A stretch of 6,960 nt of DNA from Gemmatimonadota bacterium. Lineage in GTDB: Bacteria; Gemmatimonadota; Gemmatimonadetes; Gemmatimonadales; GWC2-71-9. The DNA is taken from positions 1 to 6,960 of the forward strand of contig SMVY01000137.1 of assembly GCA_004357415.1 (NCBI GenBank). The letters run 5' to 3'. Made by a program: the position numbers and the translations under genes. Positions 1 through 5,213 of the stretch are shown here, in pieces. Within the stretch, counting starts at the first letter, position 1; every line of letters starts with the position of its first letter. Under the pieces are notes generated by a model that had not been told where the DNA came from, did no database searches, and was given only the letters and a program-made list of their open reading frames with translations.

Positions 1-328
1 CAACGTCCATCATCTCGGACAACACCACCATGAAGGTCTCCTCCTCGTCGGTCTCGATGTCGATCACGGTGACGCTGGTCCCCAGGCCCACCCGGTCCCG
101 TGGCGCCTCCATGTGGGCCAGCTCGTTTAGCTGCTGCATTCGGTTCTGCAGTTGGCCCAGGCGTGCCTGGACGAACTGCTGCCGTTCCAGGGCCGCCTTG
201 TACTCGGAATTCTCCCGCAAGTCCCCCAATTCGACGGCCTGGGCGATCGCCTTGGGGAGGGTGACGGTGAGTTCGTGGCTGAGCGCTTCGAACTCCTTGC
301 CCAGCTTTTCCTGCATCTCTCTGATCAT
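1..328 (-). CDS. greA: GreA-family transcription elongation (transcript cleavage) factor, partial (3' end outside window)
   Basis: GreA factors enter the secondary channel of backtracked RNA polymerase and stimulate cleavage of the RNA 3' end, releasing stalled complexes in the cytoplasm. The 109 visible residues cover the whole N-terminal coiled coil and the start of the FKBP-like C-terminal domain (from about residue 78, DRVGLGTSVTV). The coiled-coil tip reads GDLRENSEYKAA at residues 35-46. D36 and E39 correspond to the two acidic tip residues of E. coli GreA (D41, E44) that hold the catalytic Mg2+. From EKL at residue 7 to GDL the spacing matches E. coli GreA without a gap. The ATG at 328 is the only ATG/GTG/TTG start before an upstream in-frame stop (388-386); M5 (ATG at 316) is the alternative. 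No strong Shine-Dalgarno is seen. The gene is divergent from copC. It could equally be named a GreA/GreB-family protein, since the C-terminal domain is cut. Confidence 0.93.
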   Translation of the reverse strand, partial: MIREMQEKLGKEFEALSHELTVTLPKAIAQAVELGDLRENSEYKAALERQQFVQARLGQLQNRMQQLNELAHMEAPRDRVGLGTSVTVIDIETDEEETFMVVLSEMMDV

Positions 329-352
329 CGGTGATCCGGTATCAAGGAAGGA

Positions 353-383
353 CCACCGTACGCCGTCAGGTAGCCTACGGTGG
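353..383. repeat. Perfect 8-bp inverted repeat (CCACCGTA / TACGGTGG) upstream of greA
   Basis: The left arm CCACCGTA at 353-360 and the right arm TACGGTGG at 376-383 are exact reverse complements separated by 15 bases. The element lies 25 bases upstream of the greA start codon. It sits at or just after the expected transcription start if the promoter suggested at 385-413 is used. It could be an operator for a dimeric regulator or a hairpin in the greA leader. No run of T follows it on either strand, so a simple intrinsic terminator is unlikely. Confidence 0.55.
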
Positions 384-384
384 C

Positions 385-413
385 CCTATCGTGTTCTCTT
401 ATTAATGTAACAA
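385..413 (-). promoter_or_regulatory. Candidate sigma70-type promoter for greA
   Basis: On the minus strand, TTGTTA (413-408, 4 of 6 matches to TTGACA) is followed after 17 bases by GATAGG (390-385, 3 of 6 to TATAAT). The whole lies in the only AT-rich island (about 387-423) of an otherwise GC-rich intergenic region. The -10 match is poor. The AT-rich island is the stronger sign that a promoter is here; the exact boxes are a guess. Confidence 0.25.
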
Positions 414-460
414 AATCATCTTCGGGGCTAGTGTGACGTGCGGGCCCCCGGCACCGTCCG

Positions 461-489
461 TTGCCCCAACCCGATACCGGGACTAGATT
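461..489 (+). promoter_or_regulatory. Candidate sigma70-type promoter for copC
   Basis: TTGCCC (461-466, 4 of 6 to TTGACA) and TAGATT (484-489, 4 of 6 to TATAAT) are separated by exactly 17 bases. They lie about 70 bases upstream of the copC start codon. Transcription would begin near 496, giving a leader of about 60 bases that starts in the hairpin at 496-512. It is the best-spaced pair I found by eye in the 230-bp divergent region, but both boxes are imperfect. Confidence 0.35.
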
Positions 490-495
490 TAGCTC

Positions 496-512
496 CCGGC
501 ACGGGGTGCCGG
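496..512. repeat. Hairpin/inverted repeat CCGGCAC-GGG-GTGCCGG at the predicted copC transcript start
   Basis: Two perfect 7-bp arms (496-502 and 506-512) flank a 3-base loop. The arm CCGGCAC, extended to CCCGGCAC, also occurs at 447-454, exactly 48 bases upstream of its copy at 495-502. The position just downstream of the candidate -10 box is typical of a repressor operator, and a 5' mRNA hairpin is the other possibility. In such GC-rich DNA a 7-bp palindrome can also arise by chance. Confidence 0.4.
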
Positions 513-548
513 TCGCGAGCGGCGGCGGGCGGTACCACATCAGACTTC

Positions 549-554
549 GAGGAA
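549..554 (+). promoter_or_regulatory. Shine-Dalgarno of copC
   Basis: GAGGAA lies 4 bases before the ATG at 559. It supports that start, from which the signal-peptide-like N-terminus reads directly. Confidence 0.6.
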
Positions 555-558
555 ATCC

Positions 559-972
559 ATGCAGGTATATCGCCCGCGGAGGCTACTCGGTGCCACCCTG
601 GCTCTGGTCTCCATCGCCGGCCTGGCCGGCTTTGCCCTCCACATGCGGCTGGTCAAGAGTTTCCCGGCCGAGGACCAGGTGGTCCACCAAGCTCCGGCCG
701 ACATCCAGCTGTGGTTCTCTCAGGTTCCCGAGTTGGCCTTGACCAAAGTGCGGCTGCTCGGTCCTGAAGACGTGACCGTAAAGGTCGCCAAGGCCGTTGC
801 CACCGACGACGTCAAGTCAGTGAAGCTGGCCATTATCGATTCGTTGCCCGAGGGAACCTACTCGGTCACCTGGCAGACGGCGTCTCCCGACGGCCACAAG
901 GTGCGCGGTGAATATGCCTTTACGTACTCGCCCACTCCGACCGACGAACCCGGCGAGCCCGCCGACCAGTAG
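559..972 (+). CDS. copC: CopC-type exported copper-binding protein
   Basis: CopC proteins are small beta-barrel (cupredoxin-like) proteins of the periplasm that bind Cu(II) and work with CopD. The 137-residue product begins with basic residues (RPRR, 5-8) and a hydrophobic stretch (about 9-27), consistent with a Sec signal or membrane anchor. The mature part starts HMRLVKSFPAEDQVV (28-42), matching the family opening (His, then the SxPA turn). It continues with PADIQLWFS (46-54) and ends in the conserved strand pair SVTWQTASPDGHKVRGEY (102-119). D111 and H113 of the DGH motif match the conserved Asp and His ligands of Cu(II), and H28 would be the third. There is no Met-rich Cu(I) loop, so a Cu(II)-only CopC is expected. 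A Pro/Glu/Asp-rich tail (125-137) closes the protein. The odd point is H28: it follows FAL rather than a clean AxA site, so it may not become the mature N-terminus. copD starts 28 bases downstream. Confidence 0.9.
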   Translation: MQVYRPRRLLGATLALVSIAGLAGFALHMRLVKSFPAEDQVVHQAPADIQLWFSQVPELALTKVRLLGPEDVTVKVAKAVATDDVKSVKLAIIDSLPEGTYSVTWQTASPDGHKVRGEYAFTYSPTPTDEPGEPADQ

Positions 973-1000
973 CCGACAAGGCCACAGGCCGGCCCGCCGG

Positions 1001-2095
1001 ATGCGCCTAGCCCTGGTCGTCGTGGCCGGGGCACTCGTGTTTCCGGGCCGGGCGCTCTCCGCTCTCCCTCCACCTCCCCTCGTCACTGGAAGCGCGGCCA
1101 CCGCGACCGTTCCGTTCCCCACGGTTGCCGTGGACCTGCCCCACACCGCGTGGGTGGTGCAGGACGAAGATTCCGCCCCGCTGGTCGATGCCGGGACCCT
1201 GAGTCGCTGGCTGACCTACCTGGCGATCATGCTCATGGTCGGGTCGGTGACCTTTGGGGCCATCACCAGACGGGCGTTTCGCCGCTCGGGCACTCCCAGC
1301 GACGAGCTCGAGGCATGGTACCGGCGCGCGGGTCTCCGCTGGGGGTTGATCGGGTCTGTCATGTTTCTCCTGGCCGCGGCCGGCCGGCTCTATGCCCAGG
1401 TCGTGGCCTTTCTGTTCCCGGGCGACCCGCTCACCCTGGCCGACTTCGGCACCATCGTGTTCGATACCGGCTGGGGGGAGAGGTGGCTCATCCAGGTCGG
1501 CGCCGGGCTGAGCGCGGCTGTGGGGTTCGCCCTCGCCCGACGGGGAGCACCGGGGGGAGGGCCCGTGGCCGTGGCCGGCGCCATCGCCACGGCGGTGACG
1601 CTCCCCCTGACGGGACACGCGTTGGCTGCTTCGTGGCACTGGAGCATTACCTTGCCGCTCCAGGCTCTCCACGTGCTGGCAGGTGCAACTTGGCTGGGTT
1701 CGCTGTTGCTCCTGGTGCTGGTGGTGTTCGGCGCGGGAGCCGACGCCGAGAGGCGCGAGCGTACCGTGGCCGACCTGATTGCGGTATTCTCGCCGGTGGC
1801 CATGGTGGGTGTAGCGGGGGCGGTGGTGATGGGGACCGTGTTGTCGGTGAGCTACGTGGGGTCGTGGGCGGGGTTATGGCAAACGGCTTACGGACGTACC
1901 CTCTTGGTCAAGATCGGCCTGCTCGGTTTGACGGCGCTCCTGGGCGTCTACAACTGGCGCCGGCTCCGTCCCCGGTTGGGCACGCCGGGCTCGGCCGGCC
2001 GGCTGTTTCAGTCGGCCCGGCTGGAACTGCTGGTGGGCGCTCTCCTGCTGGTCGCGACCGCCATTCTGGTGGCACTGCCGGCGCCCCATGTTTAG
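1001..2095 (+). CDS. copD: CopD-family copper resistance/uptake membrane protein
   Basis: CopD is an inner-membrane partner of CopC, thought to move copper across the membrane; its mechanism is not settled. With the ATG at 1001 the product has 364 residues. It has a signal-like start (MRLALVVVAGALVFPGRA), a Pro/Ala-rich outer segment (about 22-65), then about eight membrane segments near 69-89, 112-134, 162-180, 188-206, 217-243, 260-284, 300-318 and 341-360. The C-terminal CopD domain carries the family motif HVLAGATWLG (224-233), paired His residues at 206 and 213, and GRTLLVKIGLLG leading into YNWRRLRPRL (298-325). The frame is open back to a GTG at 908, inside copC. That start would add a 31-residue Arg/Pro-rich stretch before the signal, so 1001 is preferred although its Shine-Dalgarno is weak. 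The protein is longer than many stand-alone CopD proteins because of the N-terminal segment. Confidence 0.9.
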   Translation: MRLALVVVAGALVFPGRALSALPPPPLVTGSAATATVPFPTVAVDLPHTAWVVQDEDSAPLVDAGTLSRWLTYLAIMLMVGSVTFGAITRRAFRRSGTPSDELEAWYRRAGLRWGLIGSVMFLLAAAGRLYAQVVAFLFPGDPLTLADFGTIVFDTGWGERWLIQVGAGLSAAVGFALARRGAPGGGPVAVAGAIATAVTLPLTGHALAASWHWSITLPLQALHVLAGATWLGSLLLLVLVVFGAGADAERRERTVADLIAVFSPVAMVGVAGAVVMGTVLSVSYVGSWAGLWQTAYGRTLLVKIGLLGLTALLGVYNWRRLRPRLGTPGSAGRLFQSARLELLVGALLLVATAILVALPAPHV

Positions 2096-2100
2096 GAGGA
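2095..2100 (+). promoter_or_regulatory. Strong Shine-Dalgarno of the dipeptidase gene, overlapping the copD stop
   Basis: GGAGGA begins on the last base of the copD TAG stop and lies 4 bases before the ATG at 2105. The tight overlap suggests translational coupling and fixes the start of the dipeptidase gene. Confidence 0.75.
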
Positions 2101-2104
2101 TTCC

Positions 2105-2797
2105 ATGAAGCTCGGTAGCAGATGGCGGTACCCCGTAGCGGTCGGTATCGCCCTCATGGGGTGCACCGCCTCTCAGGAGCAAGAGCCGCCCAGGGTTATT
2201 GGGTCGGACTCACTGGCCGCCGCGGTCCTGATCGACATCACCGAACTTGACGAGACGTTTCAGATCTATCCCAGTTACGCCACGGAGCGGAATTTCACTG
2301 GGGCGGTGCTCCCAGGCTATGAAGCGCGCCGGATCCTGCTGCATCGGGAGGTGGCTGTATCTCTGGCGCGAGCCCAAGCCGACCTGGAGTCCGAGGGGTT
2401 GGGGCTTCGCGTGTTCGACGGTTACCGGCCGGTGCGCGCCACCCTCGCCATGGTCGATTGGGCGGAGGCCAGCGGGCGCGTCGACCTGCTCGACGACGGT
2501 TACATCGGGCGCCTGAGCCGGCACAACCTTGGCATTGCGGTCGATGTTACGCTCATCGACCTGGAGACCGGTCGCGAGCTGGACATGGGCACGCCGTACG
2601 ACACCTTCACCGAGGACGCGCATACCATGAACGCCGCGGGCGAGATTCTCGAACGCCGGCTGCGGTTGAAGGAGGCATTGGAGGCGGTGGGCTTTCAGAA
2701 CTACGATAAGGAGTGGTGGCACTACTCTTATCGTGTGGAAGACGCGGTGGCGTTCGACTTGGTGATTGGGGCGGGAACAGGCGGTAATGGGCGGTAG
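2105..2797 (+). CDS. ddpX: VanX/DdpX-type D-Ala-D-Ala dipeptidase, lipoprotein
   Basis: This zinc metallopeptidase family (M15D) cleaves free D-alanyl-D-alanine to D-alanine. The 230-residue product has a basic start, a short hydrophobic stretch and the lipobox LMGC with C20, so it is probably lipid-anchored outside the cytoplasmic membrane. It follows VanX closely: NFTG at 63-66 and GYEARRI at 71-77, then DGYRP (105-109) with R108 as the substrate/transition-state arginine. SRHNLGIAVD (138-147) supplies zinc ligands H140 and D147. MGTPYDTF follows (161-168), then EWWHY (203-207) with catalytic E203 and third zinc ligand H206. The segment between DGYRP and SxH is about 13 residues shorter than in VanX. 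No vanH, vanA or two-component genes lie nearby, so a role in cell-wall dipeptide turnover is more likely than glycopeptide resistance. The last residues (GTGGNGR) are encoded by a small repeat array. The exact dipeptide substrate is inferred from family. Confidence 0.92.
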   Translation: MKLGSRWRYPVAVGIALMGCTASQEQEPPRVIGSDSLAAAVLIDITELDETFQIYPSYATERNFTGAVLPGYEARRILLHREVAVSLARAQADLESEGLGLRVFDGYRPVRATLAMVDWAEASGRVDLLDDGYIGRLSRHNLGIAVDVTLIDLETGRELDMGTPYDTFTEDAHTMNAAGEILERRLRLKEALEAVGFQNYDKEWWHYSYRVEDAVAFDLVIGAGTGGNGR

Positions 2798-2812
2798 GGC
2801 GGTAAGGCGGTA
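2780..2812. repeat. Short tandem repeat: four copies of GGCGGTA
   Basis: Exact GGCGGTA copies start at 2780, 2790, 2798 and 2806. The last three form an 8-bp period with a variable eighth base (G, A). The second copy contains the TA of the dipeptidase stop codon (TAG, 2795-2797), so the array runs from the gene's last codons into the spacer before the aminopeptidase gene. It looks like a microsatellite that has grown across a gene end. Confidence 0.8.
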
Positions 2813-2822
2813 CAGGCTAATT

Positions 2823-2827
2823 GGAGG
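2823..2827 (+). promoter_or_regulatory. Shine-Dalgarno that sets the start of the Xaa-Pro aminopeptidase
   Basis: GGAGG lies 4 bases before the ATG at 2832. This decides the start against the in-frame upstream ATG at 2766, which lies inside the dipeptidase gene and would put a basic, repeat-encoded stretch before the signal peptide. Confidence 0.8.
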
Positions 2828-2831
2828 ATGT

Positions 2832-4199
2832 ATGCGGGTCGAGTTTTCCCACGGGTACTCTGTGTTGCTGGCTGTGGTTTGCCTTGCGGGTGTTCTGGAG
2901 GCGCAGGCAGGTTCTCCGGCCGGCGCGGTACCGCCGGAGACATTGCAGGCCCGCCGGGCCAAGGTCATGGAGGCCATGGGCACCGGCGTTGCCGTCCTCG
3001 GTTCCGCGGCGGTTCGCAGCATCGAGCCGCACGGTCCGCATCCGCAAGACAGCGACTTCCGGCAGGACAACGACTTCTTCTATCTGACCGGTCTGGAAAC
3101 ACCAGACTCGTGGCTGGTGCTGATCGCCGGCGAAGACGGCAGCCGTGAGGCCAGGTTGTTTCTGCCCGAACGGGACACCGCCCGCGAGCGGTGGACCGGT
3201 CCCAAGCTCGGCCCCGGCCCGGAGGCCGCGGGACTGACTGGAATCGATACTGTTCTTCCGGCAAACGGCGCCGAGTGGGGCATCAACAGACTGGTGTTCG
3301 GCAGCCGGTCACCGGCGTGGACCGGTGGTGTGTTCGTGCGCCGGGGTCCCGGAAGACCCGAAGCGGAGTCGGAACTGGTCCGTGAATTGGTGTTTCGTCG
3401 CACGGGACGCCCGCTCACGGTGCATGATCTCGGGCACCTGATCGCCCAGCAACGGCTGATCAAGGATGACGACGAGCTGCGTCGCTTGCGCCGGGCGATC
3501 GACATCACCGCGGAGGCTCAGCGCGAGGCGATGGCGGCCGTGCAGCCCGGCATGTGGGAATACCAGATCGAAGCCATCATCGAGTACGTCTTCCGGCGCA
3601 ATGGGGCGGAACGGGTTGGTTTTCCCAGCATCGTCGGTGCCGGTGTCAATTCGACCACGTTGCACTACGACGAGAGCCGTGGCCCCCTCGACGCAGGGGA
3701 CTTGATCATCATGGACATCGGGGCCGAGTTCGGCTATTACACGGCGGACATCACCCGAACGGCACCGGTGTCCGGCCGGTTCAGCGAGCGGCAGCGGGAG
3801 TTGTACCAGTTGGTGCTGGCCACTCAGCAGGCGGCGATTGATTCTGTGTATCCCGGGACGACGATGGGCCGGCTCAATCAGATCGCCCGGAGCTACCTGC
3901 AGGAACACTCGGGCGACCTGTGTGAGCCGGGAGACTGTACCCAGTACTTCGTGCACGGGCTTTCCCATTGGCTGGGGATGGACGTCCACGACGTAGGCGA
4001 CTATCGGACTCCCCTGGCGCCGGGGATGGTGTTGACCATCGAACCCGGACTGTACCTTCCAGCCGAGCGTATCGGCATCCGTATCGAGGACGATATCCTG
4101 GTCACGGAGAACGGCTCCGAGGTCTTGTCTCGAATGGCCCCGCGCGACGTCGACGCCATCGAGGCGTTGATGTCCTCCTCGTCCACCTCCCGCAACTAG
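2832..4199 (+). CDS. pepP: Xaa-Pro aminopeptidase (M24B), exported
   Basis: Aminopeptidase P removes an N-terminal residue in front of proline, using two Mn2+ ions. The 455-residue product has an N-terminal hydrophobic signal (about 10-24) ending EAQA (23-26), so it is probably exported, unlike cytoplasmic E. coli PepP. The N-terminal aminopeptidase-P domain is marked by SDFRQDNDFFYLTGLE (74-89). The pita-bread catalytic domain (about 215-450) contains all five metal ligands: D295 (MDIGAEF), D306 (ADITRT), H379 (HGLSHWLGMDVHDVG), E404 (LTIEPGLY) and E419 (IRIEDDI). H375 and H386 of the same segment are also kept. A pair CEPGDC (364-369) just before the active-site His could form a disulfide, which would fit an exported enzyme. 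The start is fixed by the GGAGG at 2823. It lies 34 bases after the dipeptidase gene; together they suggest envelope peptide salvage. hemB starts 11 bases after its stop. Confidence 0.95.
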   Translation: MRVEFSHGYSVLLAVVCLAGVLEAQAGSPAGAVPPETLQARRAKVMEAMGTGVAVLGSAAVRSIEPHGPHPQDSDFRQDNDFFYLTGLETPDSWLVLIAGEDGSREARLFLPERDTARERWTGPKLGPGPEAAGLTGIDTVLPANGAEWGINRLVFGSRSPAWTGGVFVRRGPGRPEAESELVRELVFRRTGRPLTVHDLGHLIAQQRLIKDDDELRRLRRAIDITAEAQREAMAAVQPGMWEYQIEAIIEYVFRRNGAERVGFPSIVGAGVNSTTLHYDESRGPLDAGDLIIMDIGAEFGYYTADITRTAPVSGRFSERQRELYQLVLATQQAAIDSVYPGTTMGRLNQIARSYLQEHSGDLCEPGDCTQYFVHGLSHWLGMDVHDVGDYRTPLAPGMVLTIEPGLYLPAERIGIRIEDDILVTENGSEVLSRMAPRDVDAIEALMSSSSTSRN

Positions 4200-4210
4200 G
4201 TGCCGACGGT

Positions 4211-5203
4211 ATGAGCTTTCCCGCCGAGCGAACCCGGCGCCTGCGTCGGACGGCGGCGCTGCGCCGTCTGGTGAGTGAAACGGCCCTGTCGGCTGCCGAC
4301 TTGATCCAGCCGATCTTCGTGGTGCATGGATCGGGCGTTCGCCGCGCGATTGCCTCGATGCCCGGGGTGGCGCAGCTCTCCGTCGACGAAGTGCTCGACC
4401 AGGAAATCGAATCGTTGCGGGAAGTGGGAGTTTCGGCGGTGCTGCTGTTCGGCATTCCGGCGGTGAAGGACGCCATCGGTTCCGAGAACTTCGCCGAGGA
4501 CGGCATCGTGCAACGGGCGATCCGACGCATCCGGGAGCGGGTTCCCCAGACCGTCGTGATGACCGATGTCTGTTGTTGCGAGTACACGGATCATGGCCAC
4601 TGTGGCGTGCTGCGACACGACGAAGTCGACAATGACGCCACGCTCGAGATCCTCGGCAAGGTGGCTCTCAGTCATGCGGCGGCCGGGGCGGACGTGGTTG
4701 CGCCAAGCGGTATGATGGACGGCATGGTCCAGGCTATCCGATCGGCATTGGACGACGGAGGGTTCTCGTCCCGCGCCATACTGAGTTATGCGGTCAAGTA
4801 CGCCAGCGCGTTCTACGGGCCGTTCCGGGACGCCGCAGACAGCGCTCCGTCATTCGGCGATCGCAAGGGCTATCAGATGGACCCGGCGAACGTGAGGGAG
4901 GCCTTGCGCGAAGCGCGATTGGATGTGGCCGAGGGCGCCGACATGCTCATGGTGAAACCGGCACTGGCGTACCTTGACGTGGTGCGCGCCGTCCACCAGG
5001 CTACGGATGTGCCGCTGGTGACGTACAACGTGAGCGGAGAATACGCCATGGTGAAAGCCGCGGCTGAGCGAGGCTGGCTCGACGAACGGGCCGTAGTGCT
5101 GGAAGCGTTGACATCGATGCGGCGGGCGGGCGCGTCCGCCATCGTCACCTATCACGCCAAGGACGCGGCCGGGTGGTTGAGTGCGGACTCTACCACGCCC
5201 TGA
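4211..5203 (+). CDS. hemB: Delta-aminolevulinic acid dehydratase (porphobilinogen synthase), zinc type
   Basis: HemB condenses two molecules of 5-aminolevulinate into porphobilinogen in the cytoplasm. The product is 330 residues, the usual length. The active-site metal motif is DVCCCEYTDHGHCG (119-132): C121, C123 and C131 match the three zinc ligands of E. coli HemB, so this is a zinc enzyme and not the Asp-rich magnesium type. C122 is an extra cysteine between them. The two Schiff-base lysines are K196 (AVKYASAFYGPFRDA) and K249 (MLMVKPALAYLD). The lid segment GDRKGYQMDP (216-225) and the substrate-binding YNVSGEYAM (272-280) are intact. E234 sits where the allosteric Mg2+ glutamate is expected. 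The ATG at 4211 is chosen because the family's N-terminus begins here; the frame is open far upstream into pepP. The ribosome binding site is weak, so coupling to pepP translation is plausible. Confidence 0.98.
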   Translation: MSFPAERTRRLRRTAALRRLVSETALSAADLIQPIFVVHGSGVRRAIASMPGVAQLSVDEVLDQEIESLREVGVSAVLLFGIPAVKDAIGSENFAEDGIVQRAIRRIRERVPQTVVMTDVCCCEYTDHGHCGVLRHDEVDNDATLEILGKVALSHAAAGADVVAPSGMMDGMVQAIRSALDDGGFSSRAILSYAVKYASAFYGPFRDAADSAPSFGDRKGYQMDPANVREALREARLDVAEGADMLMVKPALAYLDVVRAVHQATDVPLVTYNVSGEYAMVKAAAERGWLDERAVVLEALTSMRRAGASAIVTYHAKDAAGWLSADSTTP

Positions 5204-5213
5204 GGCTGCGGGA

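Noticed and set aside
353..383. Intrinsic terminator between greA and copC
   Set aside because: The genes are divergent, so no terminator is expected between them, and neither side of the inverted repeat has a T tract.
30..410. Open frame of 126 codons on the plus strand opposite greA
   Set aside because: It has a Ser/Arg-rich composition with no domain, while the minus strand reads as a clear GreA coiled coil.
325..540. Open frame of 71 codons on the minus strand in the greA-copC spacer, overlapping the greA start
   Set aside because: It has no motif and no clear ribosome binding site, and it would cover both candidate promoters.
908..1000. Longer copD start at GTG 908
   Set aside because: It would add an Arg/Pro-rich stretch encoded inside copC in front of a good signal-like N-terminus at 1001.
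1007..1672. Open frame of 221 codons on the minus strand opposite copD
   Set aside because: The translation is low-complexity, hydrophilic, Arg/Gly/Pro-rich shadow sequence of a membrane protein gene, with no motif.
2210..3070. Open frame of 286 codons on the minus strand across the dipeptidase and pepP junction
   Set aside because: It spans two well-supported genes in the opposite direction and shows no family motif.
2105..4199. Glycopeptide resistance or a toxin/defence island suggested by the VanX-like gene
   Set aside because: There is no vanH, vanA, sensor kinase, mobile element or composition break; the neighbours are copper, peptidase and heme genes.
3968..4210. Upstream extension of hemB as an open frame inside pepP
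   Set aside because: The extra residues are the out-of-frame reading of pepP and do not resemble HemB, whose N-terminus fits the ATG at 4211.
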